Source: an uncultured Oscillospiraceae bacterium (GTDB lineage: Bacteria; Bacillota; Clostridia; Oscillospirales; Oscillospiraceae). Taken from it: a stretch of DNA of 12,835 bases. Positions 5,889 to 12,087 of the stretch are shown piece after piece (the first letter of the stretch is position 1; each line of letters begins with the position of its first letter). The position numbers were made by a program, and so were the translations under genes. The stretch is from the NCBI GenBank assembly GCA_934635545.1, contig CAKTZN010000033.1:1-12835 (forward strand), in the 5' to 3' direction. Under the pieces are notes generated by a model. It was not told the DNA's origin and ran no database searches. It was given only the letters and a program-made list of their open reading frames with translations.

Positions 5889-7214
5889 ATGTTTTCAAGC
5901 AAAGACCTGCGAGATTTGATTATTCCGCTGTTTATCGAGCAGTTTCTTTTGATGTTTGTAGGCATCGCCGACACATTCGTGGTCAGCTTTTCCAGCGAGG
6001 CGGACGTATCAGGCGTGTCGCTGGTCACGTCCTTCAACACGGTACTGATCTTCCTGTTCACGGCGCTTTCTTCCGGCGGCGCGGTCATCATCAGCCAGTA
6101 CATCGGCAGCAAAAACGAGAAAGCGGCGTCTCGTTCCGCCGGACAGCTTCTGATGCTCTCCGCCGTCGTTTCCGTGCTGCTGGCGGCGCTGATTTTGCTG
6201 TTCCGCACCCAGCTTCTGCGGCTGCTGTTCGGCAGCATCGAGGCGGATGTGATGGCGGCCTGCGAATCCTATCTCTGGATCACCACGTTGTCCCTGCCGT
6301 TCCTCGCCATCTACGACGCAGGGGCGGCGCTGTGCCGCAGTATCGGGAAAACCGACGTGACCATGAACGTTTCCATCGTTGCCAACGTCATCAACGTGGC
6401 CGGTAACTGCGTGGGCGTTTTTGTGCTGAATTTAGGCGCGGCAGGCGTTGCGTGGCCGTCGCTGCTCTCCCGCATGTTGTCTGCCGCAGCGGTGACGGTC
6501 TATTGCTTCCGAAAGCAGAACCCGGTGAGGTACAGGTGGGCGGATATATGGGCGTGGGACGGCGAACTCCTCAAAAAAGTCATGGGCATCGCGCTGCCCA
6601 ACGGCGTGGAAAACGGCGTTCACCAGTTGGTGAAGGTGGCACTTTCCAGCATGGTGGCCCTGTTCGGCACCTATCAGATCGCCGCCAACGGCGTGGCCCA
6701 GAGCATCTGGTCGCTGGCGTCCATTATGGGCCTTGCCATGGCGCCGGTGTACACCACCGTCATCGGCCAGTGCATGGGGGCGCGGGACATCGACGCCGCC
6801 AATTTCTATTTCAAAAAACTCAATAAGATCACGCTGGTGCTGTCCATCCTGTGGAACGCCCTGATCTTTGCCATCACGCCGCTGATCGTCCGCTACTCCG
6901 CCATCTCGCCGGAGGCGAAAGAGCTGGTGATCTGGCTGGTGCTCATCAACAACATCTTCAACGGCCTTGCCTACCCCTTTGCCGGTTCACTGGGCAACGG
7001 CCTGCGGGCAGCGGGCGATGTCAAGTTCACCATGCTCGTGTCCATCTCCCTGACCATTGGGGCGCGGCTGCTGTTCTCGGCGCTGTTCGGACTGTGGCTG
7101 GGCTGGGGCGTTATCGGTGTGGCCGTCGGCATGAGCATCGATCTTGTGTTCCGCGGTGCGATCTTCCTGTGGCGGCTGCGGTCGCAGAAATGGACGCAAT
7201 TCCAGGTGATCTAA
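5889..7214 (+). CDS. MATE family efflux transporter
   Basis: ATG 5889 is one base after the TetR stop, with GAGGCGTGAG acting as ribosome site inside the regulator's last codons. The product is 441 residues with about twelve hydrophobic segments, the usual MATE size. MATE features include [20 protein letters not shown] with an Asp in the first helix region, [20 protein letters not shown] in the loop after helix 2, the second-half counterpart [20 protein letters not shown], and [20 protein letters not shown]. Such proteins export cationic drugs or metabolites using a Na+ or H+ gradient. It is controlled with the TetR gene ahead of it. No terminator is visible directly after it; the downstream DNA is a minus-strand ogt remnant running up to its stop codon, so the normal 3' flank may have been lost. 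Confidence 0.92.
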   Translation: MFSSKDLRDLIIPLFIEQFLLMFVGIADTFVVSFSSEADVSGVSLVTSFNTVLIFLFTALSSGGAVIISQYIGSKNEKAASRSAGQLLMLSAVVSVLLAALILLFRTQLLRLLFGSIEADVMAACESYLWITTLSLPFLAIYDAGAALCRSIGKTDVTMNVSIVANVINVAGNCVGVFVLNLGAAGVAWPSLLSRMLSAAAVTVYCFRKQNPVRYRWADIWAWDGELLKKVMGIALPNGVENGVHQLVKVALSSMVALFGTYQIAANGVAQSIWSLASIMGLAMAPVYTTVIGQCMGARDIDAANFYFKKLNKITLVLSILWNALIFAITPLIVRYSAISPEAKELVIWLVLINNIFNGLAYPFAGSLGNGLRAAGDVKFTMLVSISLTIGARLLFSALFGLWLGWGVIGVAVGMSIDLVFRGAIFLWRLRSQKWTQFQVI

Positions 7215-7233
7215 AAAAGCAAGTCTGATCAAA

Positions 7234-7411
7234 TCTGTCAATTCCACCGGCATATCCGGTCAGACTACCGTTGGTGCCGACCACGCGATGACAGGGAATG
7301 ATCACGGGCAAAGTATTTTTGCCCGTCAAACCATAGGCCGGTCAAACAGATCTCATCCGCCGCCAACAGAATACCGCCCAGCGGGGAATCGTAATGCTGC
7401 ACATATGTCAT
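7234..7411 (-). pseudogene. ogt: Methylated-DNA-cysteine methyltransferase (Ogt) pseudogene with middle deleted
   Basis: On the minus strand an ATG at 7411, behind a strong AAAGGAGG, begins MTYVQHYDSPLGGILLAADE, continues to [13 protein letters not shown], then runs to a stop in 15 codons. One frame over, [17 protein letters not shown] and TGYAGGIDR follow immediately. These are the two ends of an Ogt protein: the N-terminal domain and the catalytic PCHRV motif with the methyl-acceptor cysteine. About 80-90 codons between them (GREPDF through GAVGHN) are gone and the frame has shifted. Homology stops after GGIDR at 7234, so the last few residues are missing too. Ogt transfers O6-methyl groups from guanine to its own cysteine; this copy cannot work because the DNA-binding helix region is lost. 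It follows the alkA remnant by 16 bases. Confidence 0.82.
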
Positions 7412-7427
7412 GGCGTATCCTCCTTTA

Positions 7428-7565
7428 TTACTTTGACGGATAGCCCTTCATCTCCGGTATTGCTCCGCCGGAAACCGCCCACAGATACAGACTGGCCACG
7501 CTGCAATCCCCGTTGGATAGCCAAATCGTCGTAGCTGAAAATATCCGGCCGCTGCAAGCAAGCTC
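7428..7565 (-). pseudogene. alkA: DNA-3-methyladenine glycosylase II (AlkA-type) 3' remnant
   Basis: On the minus strand, RPDIFSYDDLAIQRGLQR is readable in one frame (about 7505-7553) and CSVASLYLWAVSGGAIPEMK in another, ending at TAA 7428. Both are hallmark segments of AlkA-type 3-methyladenine glycosylases in Clostridia: the active-site region xPD(V/I)F..DDLA(I)xRG and the C-terminal helix YxSVASLYLW. About 25 residues between them are missing and the frame has shifted; everything 5' of the first segment is unrecognisable. The gene reads straight into ogt with a shared ribosome site, so this was an alkylation-repair operon (base excision plus direct reversal) that has decayed. The call rests on two short but characteristic segments. 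Confidence 0.65.
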
Positions 7566-7616
7566 GGTTTCTCCATATGTAAAATACACTTCCGTCTTAC
7601 CTTTTGCGCATTTTGT

Positions 7617-7644
7617 CAATTACGATATCATTATATCGTAATTG
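7617..7644. promoter_or_regulatory. Perfect 12-bp inverted repeat, probable operator overlapping a minus-strand -10
   Basis: CAATTACGATAT (7617-7628) is followed by CATT and its exact complement (7633-7644). On the minus strand the dyad contains TATAAT (complement of 7630-7635), a perfect -10 box pointing toward the alkA-ogt remnant; the matching -35 (7653-7658) is poor. No U-tract follows on either side, so this is more like a repressor operator than a terminator. The cognate regulator is not visible in the window. Confidence 0.6.
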
Positions 7645-7750
7645 AACGAGCGATCCTATCGGCGGTAATGAATCAACAAAGCCAGGACTGCTGCAAACAA
7701 AGGGACGATCCCACTTTCACAAGGTTTTGCATATGGATCTGGTGGTTTTG
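7645..7750. other. Intergenic stretch with nothing recognisable
   Basis: Between the palindrome and the amidohydrolase promoter there is about 100 bases of mixed composition. Short open frames on both strands give no recognisable protein motif. Given the remnants on both sides it may be further decayed coding sequence, but I cannot assign it. Confidence 0.4.
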
Positions 7751-7779
7751 TTGAACAAATGGTGGTGACGTGATATAAT
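7751..7779 (+). promoter_or_regulatory. Sigma-A promoter of the amidohydrolase pseudogene
   Basis: TTGAAC (7751-7756) and a perfect TATAAT (7774-7779) are 17 bases apart, 32 bases before the ATG at 7812. The promoter is apparently intact although the gene it drives is broken. Confidence 0.75.
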
Positions 7780-7811
7780 TAAATAGTAATACAAAAGAAA
7801 CGGAGACTCCT

Positions 7812-8495
7812 ATGCGGAACGAGAGACTACTCATTGATATGCACGTCCATCTGGCCCGGTACGAGGTACTGTCCGACAGCACGCGGGAGTGGTTCATCAC
7901 CCTGTACCCCTCCGAGGCCGCCTATCAGGCGGTATGCGACGCCAACGCCTCGCCGGAGGATTTCTGCGCCATGCTGGCGGAAAGGGGCGTGGATTACGCC
8001 GTGATCCTGGCGGAGGATACCCCTGCCGTCACCGGTGTGGCAGATAACAAAATGGTGGCGGACTTCTGCAAGGGGCACCCCCAGTTGCTGCCCTTCTGCA
8101 CCTTCGACCCGTTGAAGGAGCGGGATATGCCCCGGCATCTGCGGCAACTGGCGGCGGAGGGCTTCCGTGGCGTGAAGCTATACCCTACCTATAACTTCTT
8201 CTATCCAAACGACCCCATGATGTACCCGCTGTACGAGACCGCCTAGGAACTGGGGCTGCCAGTGATGTTCCACACAGGGCTGTCGGTGTTCAAGGGTTCG
8301 CGGCTGAAGTATGGCGACCCCATCTTCTACGACGACATCGCGGTGGATTTTCCGGAGCTGAAGATCATCATGTGCCACGGCGGGCGGGATTGCTGGTACA
8401 AGGAGGCTTTTACGGTGGCGCGGCTGCACAAAAATGTGTATATCGACGTGGCGGGCCTGCCGCCCAAGAAGCTGCTGACATATTTTCCTATAAAG
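7812..8495 (+). pseudogene. Metal-dependent amidohydrolase (amidohydrolase 2 family), nonsense codon and lost 3' end
   Basis: Translation from ATG 7812 (CGGAG ribosome site) gives 144 residues to TAG at 8244-8246. The same frame then continues with clear family homology, ELGLPVMFHTGLSVFKGSRL and LKIIMCHGGRDCWYKEA, to YIDVAGLPPKKLLTYFP near 8488, and ends at a TGA at 8514-8516. Metal-binding signatures are visible: DMHVHL near the N-terminus, GVKLYPTYNFFYP, the MFHTG histidine and the MCHGG histidine. Relatives read QELGLPV at the stop, so a CAG to TAG change is likely. The C-terminal part that carries the catalytic Asp of the F-G-(S/T)-D-W motif is absent; after LLTYFP the frame meets unrelated sequence and a terminator. 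Two lesions make it inactive. The original substrate is unknown. Confidence 0.82.
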
Positions 8496-8515
8496 TGTGC
8501 AATCCCAAAAATGTG

Positions 8516-8546
8516 AAAGAGCGGCACGCATTGCGTGCCGCTCTTT
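8516..8546. terminator. Bidirectional hairpin terminator between amidohydrolase and PhzF remnants
   Basis: Arms AAAGAGCGGCACGC (8516-8529) and 8533-8546 are perfect 14-bp complements around a three-base ATT loop. Because A-rich and T-rich tails lie at the stem base, it can terminate transcripts from both sides, fitting two convergent remnants. The inner core CACGC/GCGTG is shared with the hairpins at 9507 and 11631. Confidence 0.75.
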
Positions 8547-8575
8547 CGCATAAGGTTCAGAGAGAAAGCAAACGA

Positions 8576-8970
8576 TCATTTTATCGTATCACACGGGTTT
8601 TGACCGGTATTCTGTCCTCGTGGGCTTTCGGCATGGAGACCCGGAAATTCCACCGCATCGTCGCTCTGGCTGCACGTCTGGTGCGCTTCGCATGGTGCGA
8701 TCTCCAGCCCGTCTCCTTCGTTGCCGTGGGCGGTAATGTGGAAGCACACGCCGTCCATCTGCCGGATCAGTTCCTGATCGGGTACGACCTGACGCACCTG
8801 CTCCTCATTTCCCAACACACAGACGATGTCGGAGCCGAAATAGGCTTCCAGAGGGCGCACGCCTGCAGTTCGCCCTGCTTTTCCACCGTCAGCCGTCCGC
8901 TGAGTGTATCAAACGCCACGGTTTTCAGCTCCGGCTCTACAAAGCGGGTGATGACATAGGCGGTGTCCAG
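8576..8970 (-). pseudogene. PhzF-family isomerase/epimerase-like pseudogene
   Basis: On the minus strand, TAYVITRFVEPELKTVAFDT and LSGRLTVEKQGEL (about 8870-8965) are followed in another frame by GVRPLEAYFGSDIVCVLGNE and DGVCFHITAHGNEGDG (about 8700-8860). These are the first-half strands and the domain-linking region of PhzF-family proteins, relatives of diaminopimelate epimerase. About 25 residues between GEL and GVRPLEAYFG are missing, with a frameshift. The N-terminal part, which holds the usual catalytic Glu, is absent upstream of 8970, and the C-terminal sequence after about 8700 no longer looks like PhzF (the expected EDPxxGSxHC motif is not found). The stop is at 8576. Its 5' edge abuts the LysR remnant on the other strand. 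Family fairly certain; inactive. Confidence 0.72.
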
Positions 8971-9466
8971 CGTGTCGGCCCATTGGCTGCCCCAGGTGAT
9001 CTGGGCCTTCTGGGAGAAGCACCCCAATATCCAGATCGTGCTGCATCAGGGGGACTATTCCAGCATCCAGGAGTGGATACGCAACGGCGCGGTGGACTTC
9101 GGCTTTGTGAATCCACAAGCGGTGAAGGGATTGGAGACAATGGTGATCAAGTCCGGAGAGTTCCGGGCTGTCGTACCCCCCGGACATCCGCTGGCGGTGA
9201 AAGAAGCGGTGACGCTGGAGGACTTGGCGGGGGAGCCGTTTCTGCTGCTGGAGGGCGGCGTATACAGTGAGCCGGAGGAGGCCTTTGCCGCCGCCGGGAT
9301 CGTCCCTGACGTTAAGCTCCGCGTTCACGACGACTACTCCATCCTGTCCATTGAACCGCCCATCATCCGCACACTGGCCGTTGCCACCAAGGATCGCCGT
9401 ACCCTGCCGCTGGCGGCCAGAGTGTTTATCGATGAACTGATGACCCAGCGGGAGACGCTGCTGTGA
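8963..9466 (+). pseudogene. LysR-type regulator remnant, effector domain only
   Basis: The frame begins SSVSAHWLPQVIWAFWEKHP, then LHQGDYSSIQEWIRNGAVDF and GFVNPQ, ARG-rich strand FRAVVPPGHPLAVKEAVTLE and LAGEPFLLLEGG. This is the LysR substrate-binding domain from its first strand onward. The DNA-binding helix-turn-helix and linker (about 90 residues) are missing at the left, where the sequence switches to the PhzF remnant within a few bases. A second internal loss is visible after DDYSILS: intact proteins have about 25 residues there (the GLGI..LPE segment) before EPPIIRTLAVATKDRR. No ribosome site precedes the frame. It cannot bind DNA. Presumably it once divergently regulated the PhzF-like gene. 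Confidence 0.8.
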
Positions 9467-9506
9467 GGATTGTGAACGATATTAGTTGTCCAGTGAATTA
9501 TACAAC

Positions 9507-9537
9507 AAGGACTGACACGCAATGCGTGTCAGTCCTT
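9507..9537. terminator. Hairpin terminator downstream of the lipoprotein gene (left copy)
   Basis: Arms AAGGACTGACACGC (9507-9520) and 9524-9537 are perfect complements around AAT. It lies 33 bases past the lipoprotein stop on the minus strand and 40 bases past the LysR remnant on the plus strand, so it can serve both. Trailing U-tracts are modest. The same 14-bp stem recurs at 11636-11676. Confidence 0.7.
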
Positions 9538-9570
9538 GCATATATGAGATTATGGAAAAAAACCGAATCG

Positions 9571-11385
9571 TTACCGCAGCACGGTGCCGTCGGCCAGGGT
9601 GATGGTATAGCCGTTGAAGTTGATGGTGCCGCTGTTGGTCAGGCTGGTGATGACGCAGTCGCCGGTCAGCGTCCAGGTGCAGCCGCTCTCAATGGTGACC
9701 ACGGCGTTATTGCTGACTGCCGTGCCGTTCTGGGCGTTGTCCACGATGTTGATGGTGCCGGTGAAGCTGCTGCCGCCCGTCAGCTTCATGTTCAGCGTGG
9801 AGATGGTGTCCACCACGATATCGCCGTTCAGGGTCTGGCCGTCGGCGGTAAACTCCACCTGTGCGCCGTTGCTGCCCGCGGTGCCCCAGCCATGGCTGGC
9901 GGAGTTGCCCACCACCCGCAGCAGCGCGCCGTCGGTGTCCTCATTCTGAATGGTGACGCCGCTGAGGGTCAGCACGCAGTGGGTATTGGTGACGTAGATC
10001 ATGTCGCCGTTCTTGCCGGTCAGCGTGCCGCCGGTCATGGAGAAGGTGGAGGTGCCCACATCCGCGTCGCCGCTCATGGACTGATAGATCATCACATTGT
10101 GGACGTTCTCCTCGGAGCTGCTGCCCTTGGTGTCGCTCATGTTGCCGGTAACGGTGCAGTTCTCCAGCGTGATGGCGTTCTTGCCCTCGATCACCAGCGC
10201 CTCGGAGTTGTTGGCGGTCAGAATGGCGTTCTTCACGGTGATGTCGGCGGTGGAGTACACGGCGGGGGAGTTGTAGCCGTTGGACACATAGCTGCCGCCG
10301 TCCACATTGACGGTGCCGCCGCCCCGGTCGGAACGGATGGCCGCCGAGGAATTGCCGGAGGTGCTGACCACCAGATTCGTGGCGTTGGTGGTGCCGCCGT
10401 CGGTGGTCTGGATGCCGCCGGAGTTATCGGCGGTGGTGGTGATCATGGATTCCGAGATGTTGACGGTGGTGTCGGTGCCGTAGCTGAACACGCCGTTTCC
10501 GTTCTGGGCCGAGGAGGTGACCGTGGCATTGGTGATGGTCACATTCGCCCCGTTGGTGGCCAGCAGGGCGGCGTTGACGCCGTAGAAGTCGCCGTTCTCC
10601 GTGTTGGAGGTGGCTCCGGCGCTCTTATCCACAGTGATGCCGTCCAGCGTCACTGTGGCGCCATCCACCCGCAGGGCATTCTCATCGTCGCCGGTGGAGG
10701 TGTAGGTGACATCGGTGTACGTACCATCCTCGCTGATGGTGTTGGCGCTGCTGCCCTGGGTCACCTGACTGCTGCCGCCGAAGCCGCCGCCCATGCCGCC
10801 GGAGACGATCTCCACGGTGGCGGCGCTGCCGCTGTCGTCAAAGGTCACCTGCACCACGTCGTCCACGGACAGATCCGTGGCGGAGACGGTCTCGCCGTTT
10901 TTCACGATGGCGGCGTCGGTGATGTCGATGGTCAGCGTCTCGCCGCTCTCGGTGAAGCTGCTGCCGCCCATGCCGCCCTCCGGCATGTCGGGAGGCGTAC
11001 CGTCAGGTTGACCGTTTTCGCTGTTTTCCGGCATTTCCGGCGGCTGGCTGTCATTGGACTGGCTGCTGTCGCCATCGGGCTTTTCCGGCGGCTGCTGGCC
11101 GCTCTGGTTATCGTCGGCGGTATCCTCCGGCTTATCCGGCGGGGTACCGGTGGGCTGATCGCCGGTCTGACCGTCGCTGGGCGTCTCCGGCGGCTGCTGG
11201 CTGTCACCGCCGGGTGCGGCGTCCTCTGTCAGCTCACCCAGCGCCAGCGTCACGGTCGTGCCCTCCAGCGTAGTGACCTTTCCGGTGATGGTCTGGCCCG
11301 CGTAAGTGGTATCCGCCTTTGCGCCGCAGGCCGCCAGCGACAACAGCATAGCGCCTGCGCATAAGATCGATACGAGCTTTTTCAT
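9571..11385 (-). CDS. Secreted beta-helix lipoprotein with acidic Pro-rich insert (carbohydrate-binding-domain-like)
   Basis: The start is the ATG at 11385, preceded by AAGGAGG; the in-frame codon at 11406 has none. The 604-residue product has a lipoprotein signal with lipobox LAAC (acyl-anchor Cys20), so it should sit on the outer face of the membrane. Residues about 28-54 (TYAGQTITGKVTTLEGTTVT) and 147-195 (ETLTIDITDAAI, DLSVDDVVQVTFDD) look like one small beta-barrel of DUF5666/OB type split by an insert at 55-140 rich in Pro, Asp, Glu, Gln and Gly, with repeated PPEMP, PPDMP and PPEKP. From about 215 to the end are short Thr/Asn/Gly/Val-rich strands in repeating turns (VTLDGITVDKS, VTITNATVTSS, VNISESMITTT), the signature of a right-handed parallel beta-helix. 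The nearest described relatives are the Cthe_2159-type carbohydrate-binding proteins; no lyase residues can be identified. Only two Cys codons follow the anchor (CTVTG, HCVLT region) plus CTWTL and DCVIT. Confidence 0.85.
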   Translation of the reverse strand: MKKLVSILCAGAMLLSLAACGAKADTTYAGQTITGKVTTLEGTTVTLALGELTEDAAPGGDSQQPPETPSDGQTGDQPTGTPPDKPEDTADDNQSGQQPPEKPDGDSSQSNDSQPPEMPENSENGQPDGTPPDMPEGGMGGSSFTESGETLTIDITDAAIVKNGETVSATDLSVDDVVQVTFDDSGSAATVEIVSGGMGGGFGGSSQVTQGSSANTISEDGTYTDVTYTSTGDDENALRVDGATVTLDGITVDKSAGATSNTENGDFYGVNAALLATNGANVTITNATVTSSAQNGNGVFSYGTDTTVNISESMITTTADNSGGIQTTDGGTTNATNLVVSTSGNSSAAIRSDRGGGTVNVDGGSYVSNGYNSPAVYSTADITVKNAILTANNSEALVIEGKNAITLENCTVTGNMSDTKGSSSEENVHNVMIYQSMSGDADVGTSTFSMTGGTLTGKNGDMIYVTNTHCVLTLSGVTIQNEDTDGALLRVVGNSASHGWGTAGSNGAQVEFTADGQTLNGDIVVDTISTLNMKLTGGSSFTGTINIVDNAQNGTAVSNNAVVTIESGCTWTLTGDCVITSLTNSGTINFNGYTITLADGTVLR

Positions 11386-11457
11386 GAAAATGACCTCCTT
11401 CGTCATGTATGGTTATGGAGAAAAAGGAAACAGCTTTGCTTCTCTTACTGTGGCTGT

Positions 11458-11490
11458 ATCATACCGCCGCTTCCTAAAGCGGACTTAAAG
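11458..11490 (-). promoter_or_regulatory. Probable activator-dependent promoter of the lipoprotein gene
   Basis: On the minus strand TATGAT (complement of 11458-11463) is a fair -10 box 72 bases before the ATG, but no -35 box is present. In its place are direct repeats TTTAAG (complement of 11484-11489) and TTTAGG (complement of 11473-11478), 11 bases apart, a spacing typical of OmpR/PhoB-type response-regulator sites. The segment 11467-11482 is also a dyad, CCGCTT-4-AAGCGG. Control by a two-component regulator is inferred. Confidence 0.4.
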
Positions 11491-11504
11491 GAACGGGCGT
11501 TTTT

Positions 11505-11610
11505 TCAATTTTGTGCGACTTCTTTTCCCGGCAGGGTAACGAGAAAGACCGTGACCTCCGTCTCACCGCCAAGTCTGACGGCGTGGAGCCGGACAGAGTG
11601 ACGGTCTGAG
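11505..11610 (-). pseudogene. Possible C-terminal tail of a lost gene, perhaps a sensor histidine kinase
   Basis: On the minus strand a frame without a start reads VRLHAVRLGGETEVTVFLVT then LPGKEVAQN to a TGA at 11505. The GG..VTVFLVTLPGKE ending resembles the last strand of histidine-kinase ATPase domains, which often sit directly upstream of lipoproteins like the one at 9571-11385. The match is short and the rest of the gene is absent; a hairpin (11631) stands where the body should be. It would explain a deletion that removed the regulator pair. Weakly supported. Confidence 0.25.
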
Positions 11611-11630
11611 CGTTGACTTAGACTGCCTTG

Positions 11631-11681
11631 ACATACAAAAAGGACTGACACGCGTTTTGCGTGTCAGTCCTTTTTGTATGT
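11631..11681. terminator. Perfect 23-bp hairpin terminator (right copy)
   Basis: Arms 11631-11653 and 11659-11681 are exact complements over 23 bases around GTTTT; the outer part of the stem is A-rich on one side and T-rich on the other, so it works on both strands. It lies 39 bases downstream of the small membrane protein gene. Its central 14 bp (AAGGACTGACACGC and complement) are identical to the stem at 9507-9537. Confidence 0.82.
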
Positions 11682-11720
11682 ATGGAATTTGGGGAGAAAA
11701 GATGGTCGTTTGTGATTGTC

Positions 11721-11945
11721 TTACGCGGCGGCGTGGGCATTGCGGCGGGTGGCATGCTCCTCGTAGTCCAGCTCCAGCAGACCAGCCTTACCGGCGGCCC
11801 AGGCGGCCACGGCGCCGAACACCACGGGCAGGTAGTAACCAGCCTGACGGATGGGCTCGTCAGCGGCGGTCATCAGGAAAGAGGTCGCGACCACCAGAAC
11901 GAGAGAGACAATAGCGGTCAGGATGTAAGTGTTGATGTTCTTCAT
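11721..11945 (-). CDS. Small two-helix membrane protein, function unknown
   Basis: This 74-residue protein starts at ATG 11945 with AAGGAGG eight bases upstream. It has a hydrophobic helix at about residues 7-27 (YILTAIVSLVLVVATSFLM), a short acidic turn (TAADEPIRQAGY), a second helix at about 38-56 (VVFGAVAAWAAGKAGLL), and a charged tail with Glu, His and Arg ending AHAAA. I do not recognise a family. It has its own promoter region and terminator, so it is a stand-alone gene, 142 bases downstream of the acetolactate decarboxylase. The strong translation signals, the clean terminator and the regular membrane topology make it a real gene rather than a chance frame. Confidence 0.7.
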   Translation of the reverse strand: MKNINTYILTAIVSLVLVVATSFLMTAADEPIRQAGYYLPVVFGAVAAWAAGKAGLLELDYEEHATRRNAHAAA

Positions 11946-12008
11946 GGTAGATTCCTCCTTAAAGATTGTTTTGTATTTTGATTGGTTTGGGGTTGTTTTC
12001 CTTTTGTG

Positions 12009-12037
12009 ATTATATCGTAGAATATTTAACAGGAAAA
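12009..12037 (-). promoter_or_regulatory. Probable promoter of the small membrane protein gene
   Basis: On the minus strand a perfect TATAAT (complement of 12009-12014) lies 63 bases before the ATG at 11945; 17 bases upstream is only TTTTCC (complement of 12032-12037), a weak -35. The 11 bases 12009-12019 are identical to 7630-7640, half of the large palindrome at 7617-7644, so the two sites may share a regulator. Confidence 0.5.
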
Positions 12038-12087
12038 GTAAAGCTATGGAATATTACAACGGGTATTAGTGTTGCTGATAGAACACT

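Noticed and set aside
5372..6238. A 288-residue open frame on the minus strand across the TetR and MATE genes
   Set aside because: It is the complement of two well-recognised families and has no ribosome site or recognisable motif.
7428..7619. The minus-strand 63-codon frame taken as a stand-alone small gene
   Set aside because: It starts with TTG within the palindrome without a ribosome site, and its two halves match different frames of AlkA, so it is a product of deletion.
8244..8246. Amber codon read-through or pyrrolysine use in the amidohydrolase
   Set aside because: No recoding structure or pyrrolysine machinery is seen, and the gene also lacks its 3' end, so simple decay explains it.
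8372..8959. A 195-residue plus-strand frame running through the terminator and PhzF remnant
   Set aside because: It crosses a perfect hairpin and is antisense to recognisable PhzF segments; no motif of its own.
9463..11364. A 633-residue open frame on the plus strand, antisense to the lipoprotein gene
   Set aside because: It is an uninterrupted shadow of a GC-rich Thr/Gly/Val-rich gene; its Gly/Val/His/Ala-rich product has no start signal and no recognisable fold, while the minus frame has a lipobox and a ribosome site.
12068..12087. Hairpin AGTGTT/AACACT just after the acetolactate decarboxylase stop
   Set aside because: Only six base pairs, no U-tract; too weak to call a terminator.
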